The notes below the pieces were generated by a model. The model saw only the letters and a list, made by a program, of their open reading frames with translations. It was not told where the DNA came from and did no database searches. This document shows positions 1 to 10,990 of a DNA stretch of 64,000 nucleotides, piece by piece. Numbering within the stretch: the stretch's first letter is position 1; each line of letters starts with the position of its first letter. Origin of the DNA: Posidonia oceanica (Eukaryota; Streptophyta; Magnoliopsida; Alismatales; Posidoniaceae); assembly GCA_037176725.1 (NCBI GenBank), contig JAZBRS010000020.1, forward strand, positions 102,690,501 through 102,754,500, written 5' to 3'. A program made the position numbers and the translations under genes.

Positions 1-689
1 CAGCATGCATGCACAGCATATTTTTCTTGCATTTTACCTTATAAAATTGCATTTTAGCCCCTACATGTTTCAAAATTATACATAGGTCCTCAGTATGTTT
101 ATAAAACTCATTTTTCAACATACTTTTGCTTATAAAATTGCATTTTAGCCCCTGCATGTTTCAAAATTGCATGTCAGTCCATTACATGTTTTCAAAACTC
201 ATTTAAATGTATGTTTTACCTTATTAAATTGCATTTCAGACCCTACATTTTGTTTTAATTACATTCAGACCCTCAAGTTTTCAAAAACCTTGCATATAAG
301 CCCCTAACTTTTCAAAATTCTTGCATTTAGGTCCTTAACTTTTTCAAAACTTGCATGTAGGTCCTTAACTTTTCTGAAAAGTCATTCTTAGGTCCTTTTT
401 CTGCATTTTTGCATGCATTGCACCCATGCATCTTTGCATTTAGCATCTTTGCACACACTTAAGCACTCCTAGCTCCCATGTACGTGGGAGGACCTATTTT
501 GCACACCCCTAGGACCTCTTTTGCACTTAGATCCATTCTTCTCCCCTGTTCTTGGTCCTTCTGCCTTGAAGCCTGCACATCTTCTGATTGGGCTGCCGGA
601 TCTTTACAACCAAGTTACCTGGACAACCCCGGTGGAGCGCACTTCAATGCAGACCAAGCACTTCTCAGATCAGGCTTCAGATCTCCAAG

Positions 690-1005
690 GTAAGTCCTCC
701 TGAACTCCTGCACAGCATTTTTGCACATCATTTGCATTGCATGCATTGTTTTTGCTTCCCGTTTTCTCGAGCATGTAGATTAGGACTCCCTCTTCCTATC
801 TATCAACTCTGTCTCCCCTTTCCACGTACTCTCAGTGTTTTGGGTTGTGTTTCCCCTGGATTCACCACTAATTGCGACTTTCTTCCCCCTTTTCCACCGC
901 ACCGCGAGCTTTTGGCAGCGTGCGAGACATATCGTGGGACGGATTAGTGGGAAACAGTCACAGAACAGCGGTGATCCCTCCACTTGCTTCCTTTTTCCTT
1001 TGTAG
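690..1005 (+). other. Candidate intron in LTR leader
   Basis: A plant-like donor (AAG|GTAAGT at 690) is followed 316 nt later by a pyrimidine-rich acceptor (CCTTTGTAG, ending at 1005). Both boundaries recur at the same LTR position in the other copies: 22051-22374 in the 3' LTR, 29360-29686 in solo LTR C (GTATGT donor) and 37917-38242 on the minus strand in solo LTR D. Whether it is spliced cannot be seen from sequence. Confidence 0.35.
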
Positions 1006-1137
1006 GTCTTCACACCTACATTGCGTGGTCCTTAAACGGTGTCGGTTCTCACACTCACACCGTTTGCTTCTCCTTGCTCTTTCCCTTTACATCTCCATCT
1101 GCATGGCTTTATCGATGTTTTATTTCGCTTGCTTTGG

Positions 1138-1515
1138 CACCATTTTGCGTGCCTGCTTCGCTTTTGGCACCGTTTTGTGTGCTCGCTTCGCTTTTGGCAC
1201 CGTTTGGCATGCCCACTTTATTTCTCGTGCCGTTTGGCATGCTTATCTTGTTTCTCGCGTCGTTTGGCGTGCCTGCTTTGTTTTTCGCACCGTTTTGCAT
1301 GCCGCTTTGTTTCTTGCACTACTTTACGTGCCTACTTTGTTTTTCGCACTGTTTTGCGTGTCTGTCTTGTTTCTCACGTCGTTTGGCGTGCTTCCTTTGT
1401 TTTTTCACACCGTTTGGCGTGCCTGCTTTGTTTTTTGCATCGTTTTGCTTGTCGATCTTATTTCTTGCACCGTTTCGCGTGCTGCTTCTGTTTCTCGCAC
1501 CGTTTTACGTGTTTT
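1138..1515 (+). repeat. 30-bp LTR minisatellite, A 5' LTR
   Basis: About a dozen degenerate copies of a ~30-bp unit built on GCACCGTTTTGCGTGCC plus a T-rich half. The unit is a multiple of three, so it creates parallel spurious ORFs on several frames. The same array is present with different copy number in the other LTRs. Confidence 0.85.
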
Positions 1516-2045
1516 ATGCTGTTTTCTTCTGCATGTCGCCTGCATTGCTTGGTTTTACTGCTGATTTGTTTTATCGTCTGCATTTGCATATAGGGCAGTG
1601 ATGCTTACTGCCTGGAGTTCTCACGAACCAGGGTTCGCCGGGTTCGGAACACAGACAGCGTTGCTAAGCGCTTAGACTGCACGTTTAATTCCTTGCATTG
1701 CATTCCATCACATAGAGCACACCTTTGAGCATTTAGATAGGCATTCATTGGCACTTAGGCATTCAAATCTGTATTTCCCTGCGTATGCGAGCGTAAGCCT
1801 AGAAAGATCGATTCTCAGGCGTGTCGGGGGTGCCTAACACCTTCCCTGCACATAACAAGAGTCCTTGCCTAATCTTTTGGCCCGCAATGATCATATTGCC
1901 CTTATCCTAGGCATGAGTCATATCATTTGCATTCATTTGCATCTCTTTTCTTTTGCATTGCCTTGCTTTGCATCCTTTGCTTGGTTTTGCATGTTAATTC
2001 ACGCATTTCCCTGGTTTTCCTTGTCTCCCGATATAATAGACACGG

Positions 2046-2056
2046 TGGCGACTCTG
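2046..2056 (+). other. Primer-binding-site-like motif inside the LTR
   Basis: TGGCGACTCTG here is identical to the first 11 bases of the true primer-binding site at 2221, but lies 173 bp before the LTR end. It is preserved at 23375 (A 3' LTR), 30585 (C), 36710-36720 minus (D) and, with one change, 53506-53516 minus (B). Confidence 0.7.
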
Positions 2057-2220
2057 AATTGTCTTATCTTCTTCTTTTCTTTCCTTTTTCCTTGTTTTAA
2101 GTGTTTTCGAGTTGAGCCTTCCTCCTCGGACATAACCGCTAATAGTAAACCTGATTCTTATCGGTGCACGCGAGCTTTTGGTAGTGTGCATGGACGATCT
2201 GAACACCGGGATTACTACAG

Positions 2221-2238
2221 TGGCGACTCTGCTGGGGA
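2221..2238 (+). other. Primer-binding site of element A
   Basis: TGGCGACTCTGCTGGGGA begins one base after the LTR end and starts with TGG, complementary to a tRNA CCA tail. Ogre/Tat elements are reported to use tRNA-Arg; I have not confirmed the tRNA here. It marks where minus-strand DNA synthesis would start. Confidence 0.85.
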
Positions 2239-3528
2239 TAAACAGACTCTGGCTTTCGCTTTTGGCTTTTCGCTTGCCTATTTTGTAGTTTTGTCTGCCT
2301 TTGTGCCTCTTTTGCCTGTTTTGCTCGCTCTTCTGTGCCAACTCCTAGCGAATCGCCTTATGGCAAATCTGCTTAGGTTTTGCACCTACCTCGTCTGCTT
2401 TGCCTTGGTTTTTGCTTTGTCTTGCTCTGCTTTGTCTCTGTTGCTTGTTTACTTGCTTTGTTCTTTGCTTATGCTCCTACCTGCTTTACTGCTTACCTGT
2501 CTTTACTTTCTTATTACTGTTTATTTCCTGCATAATGCATGTCTACATACTTGTTTGGCAATAATACATGCTTTTTGAATGGTGAATGCTTCTTTTACAC
2601 ATTTGCTATTTCACTACACACGCATATGCCCTGTATACATGCCTTTTGACATGATGAATGCTTTCCTTTCACTATCATGCTCACAAACACCTGCACTTGC
2701 CTTTTGCAGTGATGTATGTTGTTTGCCTGCCATATTTGGTTGATTTTCTTCCCTTTTGCACATGCCATGCCTAGGATAGTAGAGACTGTTTGCTTTCCTT
2801 GTGGCTAACTAAAAATGGCAAGTAAAAAGAACTTCTAGGAGCAACTAGAGACTTCAAACAATCTTGCACCCCCTTGGGTTAATAAAATGCGCAAGATAAA
2901 AAACTCTAAGCATTTGCATAAGCATCATATAGGGCATGCATTCTTCTCATTTGAGTCCACCTACTAGTCTGCGAAGGATGGTCCCGACCTCTTGTTCCAC
3001 TGCTTCTGGCATGGCCCAAGTCAGTCGGTCTGTCCCCCCTTGTCCAGGGGCGTGTCGGTGCTACTGGAGGGTACTACCCACGCTTTTGGCGGGGTCAGGG
3101 CCACCAACACACCACCCTGTTATTTCCTCAGCTCTGGCTAGGAGTTCGACAACGGACCTGCTTTTTCTAACCTGAGTCAGTGACCCGTACACCTGGGGAT
3201 GCCTGAAGTAGATCACCTACTAGGATACACTAAATAGGTGAGGGGGGCATACTAGAAAGCATTCATATCATTCATGCCATCTAACTTAACTCATTTGCAT
3301 CTGTCTTCCAGTTTCTAATCCCTGTCTGCTCCTGTTTGTGTCAACAGTGATCGATAAGTGAGTTCCCTTGCTAGAGCTTCAGTACTGTCCCCTTCTGACA
3401 CCCCTGTTGCGACCTTTGTTTGCGACCATTCCCCTTCTGAGCTATCTGCACTTGCGACGATAGCTCCTATTACGAATTGCCCTTTTCATCCCCATCGCAG
3501 CCCTATTCTCACGCGCTCTAGGTCAGCA
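2239..3528 (+). other. Element A untranslated leader
   Basis: No gene is supported. The first 700 bases are T/C-rich. The block 2926-3240 is conserved in B (about 52440-52780, minus strand) and E (about 57730-58030), with shared landmarks such as ATATAGGGCATGCAT and GGTCTGTCCCCCCTTGT. It is therefore an old conserved leader segment, possibly for packaging or dimerisation (inference). Confidence 0.7.
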
Positions 3529-6498
3529 ATGGCCCAGTACGTTAGTGAGCCTCTATTTACTCTTGTCACGGAGGGTGTTTTCGCTTCAGCCCCTCCGGTT
3601 GCTCCTTCAGTCCCCTTTATTCCTCCTCTGACGCCAGGGTTTCTTCTCCTGACGTCTCTGGTATCTCAGTTTGTCCCAAGACATTGGCAAGCATCCATTC
3701 CTCTGGATCCGGTCGCCGAGTCTATCTTGATGACCGTTACTCATGTTCTGGAGACGCCATTGGCCCCTCCTTCCCAGGTATACGTCACCATTGACATCCC
3801 TTCTAAGGCTACTGTGACTCTTACTGTAGGACCTGTTCCTCCCGGATAGTCTGTGTCTGTGCCGTTTGCTTCTCAACCTTCGCCGGCATTGCACTTCAGT
3901 GTTCCCACTGATGGGATGCCTGAGGCTCAATACCAGCACCTGATGGAGCTCGCCCAAAGACTGCAGGGCATGGCTCTATTGGTTTGTCCATCCTTTACTC
4001 CTATCGCCTCTGAGGTTCCCTTGCGGCCAGTTCCTACATTTCATGCATTTGCCTCTACACCTCCGCCTCGACCATCATCTCAACTGCTCACGGTTTCGAC
4101 GATGGGGGCCCGTTTGCCGCCTCCTTCTACACAACACATAGCACAACATGCTCCTCCTCCCCCTGGTGGCCAGTCCTTTGGGCTGGCTGGAGCCCAGTAC
4201 CCCACTAGCTCACTGTCTGGCACCCCGCCTATACAGCAACTGGTGCTCCAGCATCCTACCCCTTCCACAGCACAGCATGCCATCTACCCTCCTCCCTTGC
4301 ATTAGGCCCAAAACCCTGCATACATCCCTGCATACATAGTTCCAGCGCACGGATACGCCGACCATCCCGTTGCTCCACCAGGCGACGCTATGGTAGATCC
4401 AGAGGAGCACTTAGGTGCGATCCATTCGGTGTATGTGCTCACTACCCCTGCCGATCCCTCTCTTATTGCAGCAAATCCAGACCCCATCAATAACCGAATG
4501 GACGGCTTGGAGAAGGCACTACAACTAGTGCAGGGTACTGAGCACCAGACCTACCGGTTCCAGGACCTCTGTTGCTTTCCAGAGGCGGTACTCCCTCCGA
4601 AGTTTAAAATCCTGGACTTTGATAAATATAATGGTAGGGGCTGTCCCATAGCACACCTGAAGGCGTATTGCGGTGATCTCGCTCAGTTTCAGGCTGACGA
4701 GAGGTTGCTGATCCGCCTGTTCCAGAAGAGCTTGACCGGGCCGGCACTCAAGTGGTTCACGTCGCTTGATATGTCAGCCATCAAGACTTGGAACGACCTC
4801 AGTCAGGCGTTCCTGGAACAATACTCCTTCAACCTCGATCTAGTCCCAAAGCGGGTGGACTTGATCGCAATCAAGCAGAATCCCAGTGAGCCGTTCAGGG
4901 AGTACGTCGGCCGCTGGCGCGCCCTTGCTTCACAGGTTCGAGATAGACCCTCCGACGAGGAGTCTATTGAGATCGTTATCAAGGGGGCGCAGCCATCTCT
5001 CAGGGCTCTGCTTAGCATTCAACCTGTCACTACTTTTGCAGCACTTATCCAAGCTGGAGCGCGCGTGGAGAGTTCTTTGCGGAGTAGCAACTTCCCTGCT
5101 CTCTCTGCGTTTGCTAAGCAGGCCGCGATCAGCAGTAACAGTGCCAATAGCGGCACCTCCAACAACAACAGTGGTAGCAGCAACAACCGTCCCAAGAAGA
5201 AAGACTCGCCGAAGACCGCTGTTGCATTCGTCGACTCTCCTGCTGTGCCTGTTCACTTGCCATCTCGGCTTGCCCCAGCTCAGATGGTGTATGCTCCTGC
5301 ACCTAGGAATCCACCCACACCATAGATCACTACCACCGCTAGACCGGTCTACCCCACTGCACCGGTTCAGCAAGGCTCTTACCAGAGGCAAAGAAGGCCA
5401 CCCACTAAGAAGCGGAAGTTCGCCCCACTGGTGGAACCGCTCACGGCCATCTTGCCAAAGGTTGCATCGCTCCTGAAGTTCCCGGAGGCTCGCCCACCCC
5501 CAAATCTCTTGCCGTATTTGTTTAAGGCGAACCTCTTTTGCAGTTTCCATCGAAGTGTCGGGCACTCGACGGACAATTGCTACTCCCTGCAGAATGCTAT
5601 TCAGGACTTGATCAAATCGGGAACGATTGTGATCGACACGCACGAGGCATCCACTCAAACACACACTCATGCATCTGCTCATTCAGCTGTTCCCCCTCAT
5701 TCTGGCATCCTCCGCCAACCTCTACTGGAGCACTCTTATCCGGGAGGGGCAGGAACCTCAGACATTCACTCTGTTTTTCCTTCTAGGCCTACTACATCTG
5801 TAATAGACCCTTCTGATCTTATCTCTGATATCTCTGAGCCTTTCCCTGTAAGTCTCTATCTTGTGGTTGTTGTCGGCTCCGAGTCAGGAGTTCACATGAT
5901 CCGACCGTGTGCCAAGCCGGAGCGCCCCTTCGCGCCCCCTACTGTGCTTCCTCAGGCTCAACCCCCTGTACATCTCCTAGCTAGAGCCCAGCCTAGATCC
6001 CCTATCCATCTCTTAGGGCAGCCTCAGCTAGGATCCCCTGTACACCTTCTAGGCAGACCTCAGCCAACCCCTGCCTTCCCACCCCAACAACCTTACCCTT
6101 TAGGTTGACCTCAGTATCCAGTAGGTCCCCCTGTAACCCCTCCTGTGTTCGCAGCACGTGCTCCTGTGGTTATTGATTTAACTCAGGACACCCATCGCGT
6201 ACCTTACAGCTACGCCATAGAAATGTGTGCAGAAGTAACGTGATCGGGGAGGGTCTACAGACCCCCAGCGCCGGTAGTTAGGCCAGACTACCTAGAACCT
6301 GCTATGCCCCCACCCTCTAGCCAACCCATAGCAGACCCGGCCTTAAGCCAACCTGTAGCAAGCCAGGCCTTCAGCCAATCCCCTGTGACTGTCCCTTTAG
6401 AGCTTGCCAAAGCTACCCCTCCTACTGCCAAGAAAAACCAACCTAAGGCTGACATCACTTCCCAACTTAAGAAGGTCAAAGTCGACATTTCCATCTAG
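3529..6498 (+). pseudogene. gag: Element A gag (broken)
   Basis: Capsid/nucleocapsid precursor of a Tat-lineage retrotransposon, packaging element RNA in cytoplasmic particles. The start is the ATG at 3529, because B (52174, minus) and E (58326) have ATG at the same aligned place and upstream sequence is not conserved as protein. The first ~280 codons are Pro/Gln-rich. A Retrotrans_gag-type domain follows at about 4390-5100, with landmarks KYNGRGCPIAHLKAYCGDLA and LTGPALKWFTSLD. A zinc-knuckle-like C-x2-H-x4-H-x4-C lies near 5537-5580. The frame is continuous but interrupted by in-frame stops at about 3847, 4303, 5323, 6106, 6241 and 6496. Most can be read as CAG, CGA or TGG codons mutated to stops by comparison with B and E. 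Confidence 0.9.
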
Positions 6499-7119
6499 GA
6501 CCTGATCCACACCTTTGCCGAACACCGCGAGGCTTTTCTTCGCGTGTTCCAAGCCGCCCGTGTGTCCCAGTCTATTGAGCCTTCAGCCTTGGAAAGCATG
6601 GTAGGGATGATTGCAGAGTCCCAGGTCATCTCTTTTACAAGTGATGAGCTGCCTCCAGCAGGGATTAATCACAATCAACCCCTGTTCATCACGGTTCAGT
6701 TCAAAAACTTTCGCATCCCTCTAACGCTGGTTGATAACGGGTCAGGCCTTAATGTTTGCCCCTTGCGTACTGCAACAAAGCTCGGATTCAAAGCTGAGGA
6801 TATCACACCAGCCGTAAAAGGAATGGCAGCTTTTGACAACACCCACCATGACGCTCTAGGGATCCTGATTATTTCTCTTGTCATTGGCCCGGTCGTGTTC
6901 GATGTAGAATTCTATGTCGTCGACTTGAAGCCAAACTTTAACTTTCTGCTTGGGCGCCCTTGGCTACACAAGCATCAAGTCCTTCCCTCGAGCCTCCATC
7001 GCATGATAAAGTACCACCGCGGCGATGATATCATTGTCGTCATGGTGGAGAACTTTGAGAAGGAGTGGATCGAGGCAGTCTCCCTTGTCTCTTCACAAAC
7101 CATCCCTTTTGACCCCTGA
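6499..7119 (+). pseudogene. pol: Element A aspartic protease domain
   Basis: Retroviral-type aspartic protease that would cleave the polyprotein. It lies in the same frame as gag and is open for about 200 codons. The flap and active-site region shows LVDNGSGLNVCPL, so the catalytic triad is DNG instead of the common DTG/DSG; B and E share DNG, so this is a family trait. A downstream LLGRPWLHKH block matches the C-terminal strand of Tat proteases. A frameshift near 7110-7130 moves the following sequence to the next frame. Confidence 0.85.
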
Positions 7120-8986
7120 GACTTTCGATGCTTTGTATCGCGTTAATCGGTGTGAGCCGGTTAACTTCATTCCTGATCTTGAACGCGTCAACTCCTTGGC
7201 CGTTCACAGCAACCCCTTTCGAATGGTCGAGAATGTATGTTACAGGTGGGGTTACATAAAGGGTACACCGCTCGGGCGTCACGGCCAGGGGATCGCAGAG
7301 CCAATCGTAGTGGTGGAGAAGAGGAAATCTGAAGGCCTCGATTATGAGCCCAAACCCAACGAAGATCACTGCTTTTAGCTAAAGGATCAGAAGCCGGTCA
7401 TCCCTAGGGACCTCACTAACTTCACCAGTGCAGGTATTCTGGGATCAGCTGACGGTCAAGCCGCTGTGCCAATAGAAGATTGGGTCGGCATTGAGGACTA
7501 CTACTCGGATGAGGAGCAGTCTGGCGCAGTAGAGGCGGTCCCAACTGATGGCAAAGCTCTAATCAGCACGGAGGCACCTCGGTCAGTTTGTTTGGCCCTA
7601 CCTTCAATAGATACAGCAGACAACTTAGCAGGCCCTGTGGCAGGACTGACAAGCTTTCACATTTCTGCAGCCACATCTGTATCACAAGCACAAGCAGCAG
7701 CGGCAGCTCAGAAGTCAGGGACACCCCTTCAGGCACAATCAAGCAGTCTACCTGCGGTCGCAGTCGCATCGGTACTGCTGTCACTCTCTCTGGAGGGACA
7801 GTCAGTGAGTTTAGTCAGCAGCGTGACTCGGCCCACTTCAGCAGCCGCATCATAGAGAATGCAACCGGCGCAGTCCGCTTCACATCTTCCTGCCGCAAGA
7901 CAGTAACTCTCGTGGCAGGCCCCCATGGCATCAAAGGCCGCACTCTCACTGTCACAACCAGGTGCAGAGGTCCAGTTGAGCGGCACAACCTCCCAACCCT
8001 TGGGTCCTCAGAAGTGCACCTCTGCCTGCCCTCCAACTGCAACAGTGACTCCGGCAGCGTACCCATCTGCAGCCCCGCTGACCAGTCTGTTTGGATCTTA
8101 GAGCTTGAAGTTGCTGCAATCAGACGCGCCCGTGAGCCAGACCATGCAAACATCAAGGGCAGTAATCCATCTAGCAGCCGGGCCAAAGCCGCAGGCCCTC
8201 GGCGCCTACTACGTCAACTCACCCTCGGATGAGGTGGAAGGAGTGGCAGTAGAAGCCCAGGTCAATTCATGGATGGGAGACTTAGAGCTACTATATCAGG
8301 AATAGCTCAAGTTAATAGCAGAAGACCTGGTAGAGCACTAAGTAGCAGAAAGGAAAGGAAAAGCCGTGGTTACGAATCCTCCTCTGCAAGAAGACCATGC
8401 CTCTATCATGGTCTTAGAAGAAGACTCAGCAGCGTCGGACTCCCCTAGACCAGATGAGCTCATCACTCTGCAACCAGAAGGCGGGTCTAAGTGGTTTGTG
8501 CAGCACATGCCTCACTCAGGCAGTGTAGCAAGCGGTAGTGCCCAGATCAGCCGCCAGTCTGACATACCCTCCACAAGCACACTAGAAGACTTAGAGGAGA
8601 AAGCATTAGCAGTCCAAGTAGCAGCTGCAACAGAGTAGAAAGCAGAATCACTAACAGAGTTGTCAGCAGTATCAGTGACAGAATCAGCAAGGCCATTAAC
8701 AGCATCAGCAGAGCACACAGCAGAATCAGTCAGGCCAGAGCAAACAGAAGAAGTTGCCAGGACGGAGGTCGCGCACCAAGGCTACAAGAATACTCAAGTA
8801 AGCGTGACCAACCTGAAGCGTCACCAGGGCCAGGTAGCGGAACACATACACTCTTTCGTCATCACAAATCCTTCTTTTGTGAAAGAGATCCTCTTGGAAC
8901 TTATTGCATATGGAGAGGAGGATGATATGGGCGAAGATGAGATTGACGAACCATTGCCCGAGTCCGGCCCTATGACGACGATCTAG
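7120..8986 (+). pseudogene. pol: Element A protease-RT linker
   Basis: About 620 codons between protease and reverse transcriptase, mostly in the second frame. Conserved islands shared with B and E include YRVNRCEPVNFIPDLE just after the protease, an acidic VGIEDYYSDEEQSG motif near 7480-7520, YYVNSPSDE near 8200 and LELIAYGEEDD near 8890-8930. Between the islands it is Ser/Thr/Ala-rich and poorly conserved. No known domain is recognised. It carries stops near 7376, 7853, 8303, 8339 and 8636 and another frame change after 8970. Confidence 0.7.
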
Positions 8987-10426
8987 AAGGCCCCAACCTG
9001 CATGTTGAAGAAGAAACAGAGGTTGTTAATATCGGCACAGCTAAGGAAGTCAGAGAAGTTTGCATCAGTGCTTAGCTGTCCCCCCAGCCTCGAGCAGAAT
9101 TCATCGCATTCCTAAGGGAATACACGGATGTCTTCGCCTGGAGTTACGAAGATATGGTCGGCCTTGACATAGAAATAGTGGTGCACAATCTGCCCTTGAA
9201 TCCAGATGCCAAGCCAGTAAAGCAGAAGCTGAGAAGATAGCGACCGCAGTGGCTGCTTATGATCAAAGAAGAGATCATGAAACAGCACAAAGTCAATTTC
9301 CTGAAAGTCGTCCTTTATCCTGAGTGGCTGGCAAACATTGTACCTGTGCCCAAGAAAGACGGCTGAGTCCGGCTCTGCATCGACTATAGGGACCTGAACA
9401 AGGCAAGTCCCAAGGACAACTTCCCTTTGCCTCACATTGACGTCCTAGTCGACAATAGAGCGGGCCACAAAATGCTCTCCTTCATGGATGGCTTTTCCGG
9501 CTATAACCAGATCAAAATGGCAGAAGAAGACATGGAAAAGACTTCATTCATTACCCCTTGGGGAGTCTTCTGCTACCAAGTTATGCCATTCGGACTGAAG
9601 AATGCTGGCGCAACCTACCAGAGGGCCATGACTGCGCTGTTCCACGACCTCATGCACCAAGAGGTGGAGGCTATGTGGATGATATGATTGCTAAAACCAA
9701 AGAGCCTGAGGATCACCTAGCTTGTTTGAAGAAGCTCTTTGACCGTCTGCGGAAGTATAAGCTACGCCTGAACCCAATAAGTGTGTATTCGGGGTGTCTT
9801 CTGGCAAACTGCTGGGCTACATTGTTAGCCAAAGGGGGATTGAAGTGGACCCGATGAAGGCCAAAGCCATCATGGATATGCCACCCCCTCAGACTGAAAA
9901 AGAGGTCAGGGGTCTGCTTGGGCGTTTACAGTATATCAGTCGCTTCATTGCACAGCTTACGCCCATCTGCGAGCCAATATTCAAGCTCTTGAAGAATAAT
10001 GCGCAGATTGATTGGAGCGAGGAGTGTCAGGTTGCATTTGCCAAGATCAAGCAGCTATTGATCAAGCCTCCTGTCTTGGTCCCCCCCACACCAAGGAGAC
10101 CCTTACTTCTCTACCTTTCTACCACACAGCATTCCATGGGCGCCGTCTTGGGCCAACATGATGAGTCAGGTAGAAAGGAGCACGCCATTTACTACCTGAG
10201 CAAGAAGTTCAATAAATGCGAAGCCAAGTACAATACAATAGAGAAGACTTGCCTATCTCTTGTCTGGGCTGCACAGAAGTTAAGGCACTACATGATGGCA
10301 TACCCAGTTCAGCTCTTATGCCGGCATGATCCTATCAAGTTCCTTTTTCAAAAACCGACCATGGTAGGTAGATGTGTTAAGTGGCAGGTGCTACTATCTC
10401 AGTATGACATCACCTTTGTCACTTAG
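8987..10426 (+). pseudogene. pol: Element A reverse transcriptase and degenerate RNase H
   Basis: RNA-dependent DNA polymerase of the element. The palm core LCIDYRDLNKASPKDNFPLP lies at about 9374-9433, followed by MDGFSGYNQIKM and SFITPWGVFCYQVMPFGLKN. The catalytic YVDD box is at 9672-9683 but in another frame, because one base is missing just before it compared with B. A second one-base loss near 9778 shifts the frame again. The first RNase H follows (about 10100-10370). Where a catalytic Asp is expected it reads LYLSTTQHSMGAVL, so this domain looks inactive, as is typical of Tat elements. In-frame stops are at 9238, 9364 (CGA to TGA) and 10424 (CAG to TAG). Confidence 0.92.
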
Positions 10427-10990
10427 AAGTCTATGAAGGGCCAAACTATGGCAGACCATCTTGCTGATCTCCCTCTACCTGAATATCAGCCACTCCAGAC
10501 GCAGTTCTCAGATGAAGACATTCTGTTTGCAATGGAGGACTCTGAAGATCAAGAACAATGGCAGTTATACTTTGATGGTGCTGTGAACAAGAAAGGCCGA
10601 GGCATAGGCGCAGTGCTGACAACGCCTCAGGGACAGATGATTCCCTTTGCCAGGAAGCTAACCTTCAGATGCGCCAACAATGAGGGAGAATATGAGGCAT
10701 GCATCCTAGGACTGAATGTTGCCCTCGAGCATGAGGTGCAGAAGCTGCTAGTGCATGGCGATGCTATGCTGGTGATCTCTCAAGTCAATGGCGAATGGAA
10801 GACAAAAGATCCAAAGCTACTGCCATATCATGAACACCTGCTGAAGCTGATAGAACAGTTTGCAAGCATCCGCTTCACATACATGAACCGAGCAAGGAAT
10901 GCATATGCAGATGCGTTAGCAACCCTGGCGTCCTGGCTCAGCATACCTGAAGATAGCACAATGGATGTATCTGTTACTCACATAGAGTAG
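10427..10990 (+). pseudogene. pol: Element A second (archaeal-type) RNase H
   Basis: Extra RNase H that defines the Tat lineage and is thought to supply the RNA-degrading activity lost from the first RNase H. The four acidic positions are visible in order: YFDGAVNKKGRGIGAVL, NNEGEYEACILGL, VHGDAMLVISQVNG and RARNAYADALATLAS. The domain itself (about 10555-10950) has no internal stop. It is bounded by TAG codons at 10424 and 10988, each where B has a Gln codon. Confidence 0.9.

Larger units (their letters stand above)
1..2219 (+). mobile_element. Element A, 5' LTR (3'-most 2.2 kb)
   Basis: Base 1 aligns with base 21363 of the complete LTR at 17542-23548, and similarity continues to the shared end ATTACTACA. 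The two copies differ by a few percent in the stretches I compared, mostly C/T changes, plus small indels such as one near 1735-1755. The missing first ~3.8 kb lies left of the window. The end is fixed because the primer-binding site follows after one base. The many ORFs in this stretch are low-complexity or come from a 30-bp tandem repeat and are not genes. Confidence 0.93.

Noticed and set aside
872..1601. Three overlapping ORFs of 184-230 codons rich in Phe/Cys/Leu
   Set aside because: Same 30-bp array in A's LTR; overlapping frames of equal quality and no domain.
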